Below the pieces are notes generated by a model. It was not told the origin of the DNA, did not search any database, and saw only the letters and a program-made list of their open reading frames with translations. A program made the translations under genes and the position numbers. A DNA stretch of 8,586 nt, from NCBI GenBank assembly GCA_037439705.1, contig JBBIVP010000083.1, positions 462 through 9,047 of the forward strand, written 5' to 3'. This document shows positions 1-5,876 of the stretch, piece after piece (the first letter of the stretch is position 1; each line of letters starts with the position of its first letter). This DNA comes from JBBIVP01 sp037439705 [NCBI: bacterium]. Lineage in GTDB: Bacteria > JBBIVP01.

Positions 1-1082
1 AGGTTGTTGCTGAAATGGGAAGAGCAACGACAATCCTTCAGACGCAGGGTCCACTTCCAAGGGACCTGAAGCCGAAGCCCCAAAGCGAAGACCCCTATTA
101 CCTCAATTATACCCCGCTTTTTTATATAAATACCTGCGAAACCCAGTATGAGGAAGGGACGAGATACTTTCAGAAACACAATCCAGGGGATGGACTTGTT
201 ACAGTAATTGCTGTTACAAAGGGCGAGGAAACATTCTTTGATGCAAACGGAAACGGCGTTTATGACAGCGGGGAGGATTTCATTGACATAGGAGAACCTT
301 TTATTGATTCAAACGATAACGGGATATGGGATGACGATGAACCATACAACGACCTTGACAATGATGGAAGGTTCACCCCACCAGAGCCATACGATGATGT
401 GAACGAGAACTGTCAGTACGATTCAGGAGAGCCATTCACAGACCTTAATGCAAATGGCACCTACAACTCAGGAGATACATTCACTGATAAGAATGGAAAC
501 GGAAAATGGGACCCCCACGAGTTTTACTTTGATGCAAACAAAAATGAAAAATACGATGGTCCAAATGGAAGGTGGGATAATGATATTAGTATATGGAGGG
601 AGATAAAGGTAGTCTTCTCTGGAATGCCATTCTATACCATATGGCTTGATATGGATTACGAAATATGCGACATTGATTGTTCTACGAATTGTTCAGCATA
701 TACCTATTCTGGCTTATGGTCTAACTCCATCGCCATTCCAGATAATAAATGCGCAAATATTTTATACACCATAACAGGAATCCTTTCCGATGTAAACGGA
801 AATCCACCTCCAATGATTTTGAGCTACAAAATTGGTGATTCAACGGTATATGAAAACTGGGAGTGCGGACTCGGTCCTGATTGCGTTTTCGTTACATTAG
901 CAGGAAACTACCTTTCCCTTCCAGACCCCTATCCTGGCGAGTCAACAGCAGTTACAACTACTGAAGTCAGATCAAAACTTGAGGTGAAGGTGAAACTTGG
1001 CTACGATGATGACTTCAGTAAGGATGTAACCCTGATAAAGGAAAATGACGATGTTCCCTGGACAATAGCAATAAACTATTGA
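1..1082 (+). CDS. C-terminal part of a large Ca-binding-repeat, Ig-like surface protein (5' end outside the window)
   Basis: The frame is open from the window's left edge, so the protein probably starts upstream. An ATG at 15 exists, but the 355-residue product from it has no signal peptide and begins mid-domain in style. Numbering from that ATG, residues 74-190 are a run of Asp/Asn-rich loops of the form DxNxNGxYDxGE, with first Asp at 76, 98, 113, 128, 143, 158, 173 and 188. These match the 12-position EF-hand loop (acidic at 1, 3, 5, 9 and 12, Gly at 6, hydrophobic at 8). Flanking segments (VTVIAVTKGEE before, a beta-rich stretch with Cys 218, 222, 226, 246, 284 and 290 after) resemble, from memory, bacterial Ig-like repeat proteins with acidic inserts. 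The role is probably a calcium-stabilised cell-surface or secreted structural protein. The stop TGA overlaps the ATG of the next gene. Family assignment is inference; the repeat is seen directly. Confidence 0.75.
   Translation, partial: VVAEMGRATTILQTQGPLPRDLKPKPQSEDPYYLNYTPLFYINTCETQYEEGTRYFQKHNPGDGLVTVIAVTKGEETFFDANGNGVYDSGEDFIDIGEPFIDSNDNGIWDDDEPYNDLDNDGRFTPPEPYDDVNENCQYDSGEPFTDLNANGTYNSGDTFTDKNGNGKWDPHEFYFDANKNEKYDGPNGRWDNDISIWREIKVVFSGMPFYTIWLDMDYEICDIDCSTNCSAYTYSGLWSNSIAIPDNKCANILYTITGILSDVNGNPPPMILSYKIGDSTVYENWECGLGPDCVFVTLAGNYLSLPDPYPGESTAVTTTEVRSKLEVKVKLGYDDDFSKDVTLIKENDDVPWTIAINY
234..584 (+). repeat. Tandem 45-bp-period coding repeat (15-residue EF-hand-like loops)
   Basis: From the Asp at codon 98 onward, a [FY]-x-D-x-[ND]-x-[ND]-G-x-[YWF]-D-x-x-E-[PF] unit recurs in exact 15-residue register through codon 173, with the register still marked by Asp 188. 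An earlier copy at codon 76 is separated from the next by a 22-residue step that contains a half unit (FIDIGEP). The DNA copies are well diverged, so the array is old or under protein-level selection rather than freshly expanded. One loop (codons 113-124) has lost the Gly/Tyr pattern after position 6, and the last is degenerate (NKNEKYD). Confidence 0.8.
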
Positions 1083-2131
1083 TGAAAACTGCAACCTTAC
1101 CGCTTCACTATGGGGAGTGTCCAAAATGGCTGATGGAGAGGATGATAAGGCTTGGGAGGGCTATATGTGAAGCGGTCGTGGTTTTTTATGGAAGGGACGA
1201 ACTTTTGAGAAGGCTTTCGGACCCATTCTGGTTTCAATCCCTCGGCTGTATTCTCGGCTTTGACTGGCATTCAAGCGGAATTACCACAACTTTATGTGGT
1301 GCAATAAAGTTCGGTCTCGCTCCTGTTATGAACGAGCTCGGCGTTTATGTATGCGGAGGAAAGGGAAAATCCTCTTTGAGGACCCCAGAAGAGATTCTAT
1401 TTTTTTGCGAAAAAAATGGATTTGATGGAGATTTTTTCGTAAAGATAAGCAGGCTCTCTGCAAAGGTTGATTCGGTCTGTCTTCAGGATGGATTTGAGCT
1501 CTATCATCACACATTCATATTTACAAAGGATGGAAAGTGGGCTGTAATACAGCAGGGTATGTGTCCTGAAATAAAAATGGCGAGAAGGTATCACTGGTTC
1601 AGTGATGATGTAAAGTCAATGGTTGAGGAACCACATTCTGCAATATGCTGTGATTTGAAAAGGCGCGCCTTAAACTTAATTCACAGGGATAGCAGAAGAT
1701 TGAGGGAAAGGACCACCGACATAAAAGAACTGGCGATCGCCAATAGTGGCCTCTCCCTCATCATGCAAAAGGAACACAAAATAAGGGATAAAGGATTAAG
1801 GCTCAAAAAAATTGAGGAAACTGTAAGAACTGTTATTGAAAGGAACCCACAGACCTTTGAAGAACTTTTGTTAATAAAGGGAATGGGAAAGGAAGGAATA
1901 AGGGCTCTTGTCCTCCTTGCGGAACTTATATTCGGAGAGAAACCATCATATGAAGACCCTGTCAGGTTCTCATTTGCCCACGGAGGAAAGGACGGTCATC
2001 CTTATAGAGTAAAAAGGGAGATTTATGACAACACAATTTCGTTTATGGAAGAGGTTTTGAGAAAGGCAAAGATAAATCCGGTTGAGAAAGACAGGGCTTT
2101 CAAATCACTGAAACTTTTCCTTCAGCAATAA
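1082..2131 (+). CDS. DUF763 (COG1415) family protein with helix-hairpin-helix-like C-terminal motif
   Basis: This 349-residue protein is recognised as DUF763 by its conserved blocks. They are an N-terminal LPLHYGECPKWL segment, LSDPFWFQSLGC with LGFDWHSSG (about 46-66), GGKGKSS (92-98), LQDGFELYHH (134-143), WAVIQQGM and RRYHWFSD (153-175), EEPHSAI (182-188) and FAHGGKDGHPYRV (298-310). Length is close to the usual family size, as I recall it. Residues about 259-282 (LLLIKGMGKEGIRALVLLAE) read like a helix-hairpin-helix, which would fit DNA or RNA binding. The family has no established function that I can cite. No signal peptide or membrane segment is visible, so it should be cytoplasmic. A TTG at 1079 precedes the ATG in frame, but the ATG at 1082 is preferred because it forms a TGATG overlap with the upstream stop; no separate ribosome binding site is seen, which suggests coupled translation. 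The gene ends 24 bases from the convergent toxin-antitoxin gene. Confidence 0.9.
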   Translation: MKTATLPLHYGECPKWLMERMIRLGRAICEAVVVFYGRDELLRRLSDPFWFQSLGCILGFDWHSSGITTTLCGAIKFGLAPVMNELGVYVCGGKGKSSLRTPEEILFFCEKNGFDGDFFVKISRLSAKVDSVCLQDGFELYHHTFIFTKDGKWAVIQQGMCPEIKMARRYHWFSDDVKSMVEEPHSAICCDLKRRALNLIHRDSRRLRERTTDIKELAIANSGLSLIMQKEHKIRDKGLRLKKIEETVRTVIERNPQTFEELLLIKGMGKEGIRALVLLAELIFGEKPSYEDPVRFSFAHGGKDGHPYRVKREIYDNTISFMEEVLRKAKINPVEKDRAFKSLKLFLQQ

Positions 2132-2155
2132 AACCTCCCGGAATAGAATTTTGAA

Positions 2156-3007
2156 TTATTTTTTCAATAAACCTTCCACTTTTTTAATCAATTTTGGATA
2201 TATTTTCTGAACAGATTGAATGAATTTTTTTATTTTCGTCCATTTGAGGTCTAAATACTCGTGGGCTATTATATTCCTCAATTTTGCAAATTCAGAAAAT
2301 CTATCTGCTTCTTTTTCGTTGAAATTGAGATAAAAAACAGCAAAAACCTTTAAAGTGTCACGATAGCCCTGAGGGATCTCTTTTTTTTCTGAGGCCAGAA
2401 TAATTTTGGCAATATCAATCGTTGCCATGACTATATTTTCTGCCCATCTTTCAACATTCCTCTGCTCCTTTAATTCATCCCTGTATTTTTCAAAAGTCAA
2501 TTTTTTAAATTCCTCAATCTCAATCAATTCTCTTCTTAGAAAATTAAGCCTTTCTCTGATCCGGGTTTTGGCTTCAGGTAATAGAGATTTGGATTTTTTG
2601 CTGATTTCATAAAATTCTTCCACAAATTGATACCAGTCAAAGGCTTCATAACCTGCTTTACAGAGTAAATCATAATAAAGTTTGTAATTTTTAATTATAA
2701 TGGGTAGTGAATTCACCAAAGCGCTATAGAGGACGCTTGCTTTCGCCCGATTCAAAACAACCAGATCAAGGTTATCTGTTTCCAGAATATTAACCAAGTC
2801 TGACCAGAGATTTTTTTCCCTTTTATATTCTTTGATGGATTCTAATTCTAAATACTCTTTTGGTTTAAAATAGACCCCGATATCCCAGTCTGAGTCTTTA
2901 CCTTCCAAACCCTTTGCACGGGAACCAAACAGAAAAGCCATCAAAACCTCTTTATTTTTTTGAAAATACATTTTGAGTAATTCAATTTTCTCTAACTTCC
3001 TTTTCAT
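2156..3007 (-). CDS. Single-chain MntA-HepT: nucleotidyltransferase antitoxin fused to HEPN RNase toxin
   Basis: The 283-residue protein has two domains. Residues about 1-105 form a minimal nucleotidyltransferase: GS at 28-29, ten residues, then D40-W41-D42 (the GSx10DxD motif) and a third likely metal-binding Asp at 81 (LDLVVLN). Residues about 145-283 form a HepT/HEPN (DUF86) domain with R244-N-I-I-A-H249-E-Y251, a complete Rx4HxY active site. In the studied two-gene HepT/MntA system the MNT protein AMPylates the Tyr of this motif and silences the RNase; here both halves keep their key residues in one chain. Segment 106-144 is the joining region. The ATG at 3007 is the only ordinary start before an upstream in-frame TAG; AAGG abuts it too closely to be a normal ribosome binding site. 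A hand count over 2161-2520 gives 112 G+C in 360 bases (31 percent), against roughly 40 percent in sampled mnmG/rsmG stretches, which fits acquisition by transfer. An alternative reading is an antibiotic-type nucleotidyltransferase with a HEPN tail, but the intact Rx4HxY argues for a toxin. Confidence 0.88.
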   Translation of the reverse strand: MKRKLEKIELLKMYFQKNKEVLMAFLFGSRAKGLEGKDSDWDIGVYFKPKEYLELESIKEYKREKNLWSDLVNILETDNLDLVVLNRAKASVLYSALVNSLPIIIKNYKLYYDLLCKAGYEAFDWYQFVEEFYEISKKSKSLLPEAKTRIRERLNFLRRELIEIEEFKKLTFEKYRDELKEQRNVERWAENIVMATIDIAKIILASEKKEIPQGYRDTLKVFAVFYLNFNEKEADRFSEFAKLRNIIAHEYLDLKWTKIKKFIQSVQKIYPKLIKKVEGLLKK

Positions 3008-3025
3008 CCTTACAATTTTAACAAT

Positions 3026-3045
3026 CTAAAATTTTTTCAATTTAG
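3026..3045. promoter_or_regulatory. Imperfect inverted repeat upstream of the MntA-HepT fusion gene
   Basis: CTAAA at 3026-3030 mirrors TTTAG at 3041-3045, with further partial symmetry inside (CTAAAAT against AATTTAG). It lies 19 bases upstream of the fusion gene start, where an operator could sit. In such AT-rich DNA this symmetry could be chance. No convincing -35/-10 pair for the minus strand was found around it. Confidence 0.2.
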
Positions 3046-3074
3046 TCAAACACACAATCGTGACCTCTCTCTCC

Positions 3075-3102
3075 TTGAAGTGGAATAAAAATTAAATAAA
3101 AT
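3075..3102 (+). promoter_or_regulatory. Candidate sigma70-type promoter for the lipoprotein gene
   Basis: TTGAAG (3075-3080) and TAAAAT (3097-3102) are separated by 16 bases in the only non-coding stretch before the lipoprotein start. Each hexamer matches the consensus at four or five positions. Transcription would begin around 3109, leaving a short leader containing the ribosome binding site. The surrounding AT-richness lowers specificity. Confidence 0.4.
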
Positions 3103-3122
3103 TTAAAAATGAATTAAAAAAC

Positions 3123-3130
3123 GGGGTGAT
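3123..3130 (+). promoter_or_regulatory. Strong ribosome binding site of the lipoprotein gene
   Basis: GGGGTGAT matches the anti-Shine-Dalgarno complement GAGGTGAT at seven of eight positions and ends two bases before the ATG at 3133. It fixes the start that yields a correct lipoprotein signal peptide. Confidence 0.75.
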
Positions 3131-3132
3131 TT

Positions 3133-4290
3133 ATGAAACATCATTTCACCTCAGGCATAATAATTCTTTTAGTGCTTCTCCTATCAGGTTGTGAGGAAAG
3201 GGAACTGGTAATTCCGAAAAATCCGTGTCCTGATGTTCAGAACATCATTGATAATTACCGGGAAGGAGACATACTGATAAAGAGTGGATGCGAGGTTTTA
3301 ATCTCAAAAAATTTAACCCTAAGAAATGGAAAAATGGAAATTGAAGAGGGTGCAGTTTTATACTTCAAAGACGCAGGACTTTATATAAACGAAGATGCTG
3401 AACTCATTGTGAGAGGGAGTGAAACAGGAATTGTTCTTTTCACATCCCAGTTTCTTGACCCATTAAGTGGAGACTGGAAGGGAATGGTTATAACAGGCTC
3501 TGCTGAGATTAATGGAGCAATTGTGGAGTATGCTGAAGATGGAATTTCTTTAAATGGCTACCTAAAAATGGATAACTCAGAAATAAGGGGAAACCTGTTT
3601 TATGGCTTGAGGATGAATAGTCTAAACGCCACATTTGATATAAATAGGTCAAAATTTTATGACAATTTTTCAGGAGATATGTTTTTATTTTCAGATGCCT
3701 TAACCCTGCTTTCCCCTGGTCTTGAAATTGAATCTCAGATAGTTGTTGACGGAAGCGACGGGATTATAAACAGCGGAGACTGGCAGGCATATAATTACCT
3801 TTTCATAAGTGATTTAGAAATAAATGGCGCATCTATAAATGTAAAATCAGGAGCAAAATTTTATGTTGACACCGGGCCGAACCTTCCATCCTATGAAATA
3901 AAGGTAAAGGATGGAGGAGCATTATTCATAAAAGGTGCATCCTTTGAGGCATGGGATATAAACTACTGTTGGGGAGGAATAGTTTTTGAGGAAACCGCAA
4001 ATCCGTCATCAATTCTTAATTCTAAAATATACGACGGAGGAAATGGTCTGTATGAAGCAAACATCTCTGTTTTTTCTGACCTCACCATTGAAAATTCAGA
4101 AATAGGTTACAGCTGCAGGGACGGGATTTATGTTGGAGAAGGGGGATACCTCTCAATGTCAGATTCTTCTGTTATAGATAATTACCGCTATGGAGTTTTT
4201 GTTGATTGTGAAGGAATTTTTGAGAATGCTGAAAATTATTTTTCAGGAAATTTGGAAGGAGATATAGCCCTTCCTACAGTGTGTCCTTGA
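3133..4290 (+). CDS. Lipoprotein with right-handed parallel beta-helix, internally duplicated
   Basis: The 385-residue product begins with a short charged region, a hydrophobic stretch and the lipobox L17-S-G-C20, so signal peptidase II should cleave before Cys20 and the protein should be lipid-anchored. The mature +2 residue is Glu, not the Asp that retains lipoproteins in the inner membrane of enterics. The rest is beta-helix-like, rich in short strands, Gly, Asn and Asp turns (LTLRNGKMEIEEGAVLYF, LKMDNSEIRGN, LTIENSEIGYS). Two similar modules can be aligned by eye, about 73-162 and 240-335, each running GA-x-x-Y/F, a strand pair, W-x-G-[MI]-V (115-119 and 280-284), an I-Y/V-E-Y turn region and an NSEI rung. 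Cysteines at 32, 53, 279, 328, 359 and 384 may form disulfides. Beta-helix proteins of this type often bind polysaccharide or act at the surface, but no catalytic residues are recognisable, so function is unknown. The gene has its own promoter candidate and ribosome binding site, and its last 17 bases overlap the parB 3' end. Confidence 0.85.
   Translation: MKHHFTSGIIILLVLLLSGCEERELVIPKNPCPDVQNIIDNYREGDILIKSGCEVLISKNLTLRNGKMEIEEGAVLYFKDAGLYINEDAELIVRGSETGIVLFTSQFLDPLSGDWKGMVITGSAEINGAIVEYAEDGISLNGYLKMDNSEIRGNLFYGLRMNSLNATFDINRSKFYDNFSGDMFLFSDALTLLSPGLEIESQIVVDGSDGIINSGDWQAYNYLFISDLEINGASINVKSGAKFYVDTGPNLPSYEIKVKDGGALFIKGASFEAWDINYCWGGIVFEETANPSSILNSKIYDGGNGLYEANISVFSDLTIENSEIGYSCRDGIYVGEGGYLSMSDSSVIDNYRYGVFVDCEGIFENAENYFSGNLEGDIALPTVCP
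4229..4274. terminator. Two small stem-loops at the lipoprotein/parB convergence, possible weak terminator
   Basis: One stem pairs CTGAAAA (4229-4235) with TTTTCAG (4240-4246) around a four-base loop. A second pairs GGAAGG (4254-4259) with CCTTCC (4269-4274) around nine bases. On the minus strand both fall within about 45 bases of the parB stop. Neither is followed by a clear U-run in either direction, so intrinsic termination is doubtful, and the bases also encode the lipoprotein C-terminus. Confidence 0.22.
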
Positions 4291-5113
4291 TTCCAATTTT
4301 TTCAAGAATGTCATTTAGATGTTCAATGCTTGAAAACCTGATGGACAAAACCCCATTTCCCGCTCTGGAAATTCCTATTCCCACCTTTGCCTGAAAAAAC
4401 TCTTCTAATTTCCTTATTACCATCTTTAAATTCGGGTCTTCTTTCTTTTCTTCTTTTTTTTCTTTTCCTGAAAGAAGTTTCTCAAGGCTTCTCACAGACA
4501 AGGAATTTTTAACGACCCTTTCATAATATTTTATTGTCTCCCGTTCATTCTGTAAGGAAAGAAGGATTTTGGCATGCCCCTCTGAAATTTTTCCTTGATA
4601 TAATCCTTCAAGAACCTCAGAAGGAAGCTTTAAAAGCCTCATCCTATTTGCTACTGTTGCCCTGTCCTTTCCAACCCTTTCAGCAATCTCTTCCTGTGTC
4701 ATTCCAAATTTCTCTTTTAGAACCCTGTAAGCCCTTGCTTCTTCTACAGGATTGAGGTCTTCCCTTTGAAGGTTTTCAATGAGGGCGAGTTCAAGGGATT
4801 CGTCCTCACTTACGGTTCTTATAAGGCATGGAACCTTTTTCAAACCTGCAATTTTTGCTGCCCTCCACCTCCTCTCTCCGGATATGAGTTCATAACCTGC
4901 TGGTGTTTTTCTAACTATAAGTGGTTCAAGTATTCCCCTTTCCTTTATGGTATTAGCAAGTTCCTTCAACTTTTGCTCGTCAAAATCCCTTCTTGGCTGA
5001 TAGGGATTGGGTTTTATCTCATCCACATCCAGCTCCAGTATTTCCTCTTTTACCTCTTTTTTTGGAAGCAAAAGGGCTGAAAGCCCCCTGCCAAGTCCCT
5101 TTTTATCTTTCAT
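4274..5113 (-). CDS. parB: Chromosome-partitioning protein ParB/Spo0J
   Basis: ParB binds parS, uses CTP to close into a sliding DNA clamp and spreads around the origin, acting with ParA in segregation. The 279 residues show the family order. First is a basic start ending in GLGRGLSALL, then the N-terminal ParB/Srx-like CTPase domain with NPYQPRRDF (36-44), GERRWRA (79-85) and ENLQRE (113-118). The helix-turn-helix follows (about 137-161, MTQEEIAERVGKDRATVANR), then GHAK (179-182), a charged Lys/Glu linker (217-226) and a C-terminal dimerisation domain (about 228-279). Length is normal for the family. The start overlaps the parA stop by 11 bases, and a strong ribosome binding site sits inside the parA 3' end. 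The stop overlaps the convergent lipoprotein gene by 17 bases, and no spacer for a conventional terminator exists. Confidence 0.97.
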   Translation of the reverse strand: MKDKKGLGRGLSALLLPKKEVKEEILELDVDEIKPNPYQPRRDFDEQKLKELANTIKERGILEPLIVRKTPAGYELISGERRWRAAKIAGLKKVPCLIRTVSEDESLELALIENLQREDLNPVEEARAYRVLKEKFGMTQEEIAERVGKDRATVANRMRLLKLPSEVLEGLYQGKISEGHAKILLSLQNERETIKYYERVVKNSLSVRSLEKLLSGKEKKEEKKEDPNLKMVIRKLEEFFQAKVGIGISRAGNGVLSIRFSSIEHLNDILEKIGIKDTL

Positions 5114-5876
5114 TTTCTATCCTCCTTATAAATTCCTCTGCAAGTTTTGTATATGCAATGGTTCCTGAAGAACTCGCATCATAAAGAAATATGGGCTTTC
5201 CGAAACTTGGAGCTTCAGAAAGCCTCACAGTCCTTGGAATAACTGTCCTGAATGTCTGTTTTGGAAAAAACTTTCTAACCTCCTCCTCAACCTGTTTTGA
5301 AAGGTTTGTCCTTCCATCAAACATGGTTAAGACTATTCCGAGAATTTTCAATTCAGGATTCATCCCCTCCTTCACAATCTCAATGGTATTCATCAGCTTT
5401 GAAAGCCCTTCAAGGGCATAGTATTCGCACTGAAGCGGTATGAGAACCATCTGACCACCAACCAGTGCATTTACGGTTAAAAGCCCGAGGGATGGAGGAC
5501 AGTCTATAAAAATGAAATCAAAACCCGTTAATCCCTCAAGTCTTTTTGAAAGGATGAAGTGTTTGTCTTCCGTTGAAGAAAATTCAACCTCAAATCCTAC
5601 AAGGTCAATTCCTGAGGGAATGAGAAACAGATTTTCAACCTCTGTTCTCTTGATGACCTTTTCAGTAGGCATTTCCCCCAAGAGAAATCTGTAGGAAATT
5701 GGCACCTGCTCAAATCCCAGGCCAGCTGTGGCATTTGCCTGGGGGTCCATGTCTATGAGCAAAACCCTTTTTCCTCCCACTGCAAGGGAGGCACCGAGAT
5801 TTATAGCAGTTGTGGTTTTTCCAACCCCTCCCTTCTGATTCGCTATTACAATCCTTATTCCTTCTCCAGAACCCAT
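5103..5876 (-). CDS. parA: Chromosome-partitioning ATPase ParA/Soj
   Basis: ParA is the ATP-dependent, DNA-binding partner of ParB that moves or positions the origin region and, in some bacteria, controls DnaA. The 257-residue protein has the deviant Walker A motif KGGVGKTT (15-22, signature Lys15 and Lys20), LIDMDPQAN (40-48, with Asp42 and Asp44) and Walker B FIFIDCPPSLG (121-131, Asp125). It also carries the family segments VLIPLQCEYYALEG (144-157) and the C-terminal PRTVRLSEAPSFGKPI (214-229). It has no N-terminal helix-turn-helix extension, which marks it as chromosomal Soj-type rather than P1-plasmid type. The start lies within the 3' end of rsmG (22-base overlap), preceded by GGGTGAG eight bases upstream (5885-5891). 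It is followed by parB with an 11-base overlap. Confidence 0.97.
   Translation of the reverse strand: MGSGEGIRIVIANQKGGVGKTTTAINLGASLAVGGKRVLLIDMDPQANATAGLGFEQVPISYRFLLGEMPTEKVIKRTEVENLFLIPSGIDLVGFEVEFSSTEDKHFILSKRLEGLTGFDFIFIDCPPSLGLLTVNALVGGQMVLIPLQCEYYALEGLSKLMNTIEIVKEGMNPELKILGIVLTMFDGRTNLSKQVEEEVRKFFPKQTFRTVIPRTVRLSEAPSFGKPIFLYDASSSGTIAYTKLAEEFIRRIENER
5121..5127 (-). promoter_or_regulatory. parB ribosome binding site inside parA
   Basis: Read on the minus strand, AAGGAGG lies seven bases before the parB ATG at 5113. It is encoded by the ATA-AGG-AGG codons (Ile-Arg-Arg) near the end of parA. This supports the chosen parB start and independent reinitiation in the overlap. Confidence 0.8.

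Noticed and set aside
1326-1594. Two minus-strand ORFs of 62 and 65 codons inside the DUF763 gene
   Set aside because: They overlap strongly conserved DUF763 codons and encode no recognisable motif; they are antisense shadows.
2151-2167. TTGAA/TTCAA hairpin between DUF763 and the fusion gene as a terminator
   Set aside because: The stem is only five weak base pairs and is within expectation for such AT-rich sequence.
4437-4472. Pyrimidine-rich tract as a regulatory element
   Set aside because: It is explained by the Lys/Glu-rich linker of ParB read on the opposite strand.
4534-5080. Plus-strand ORFs of 73 and 104 codons inside parB
   Set aside because: They are antisense to conserved ParB domains and have compositions typical of reverse-strand translation (runs of Leu, Pro and Phe).
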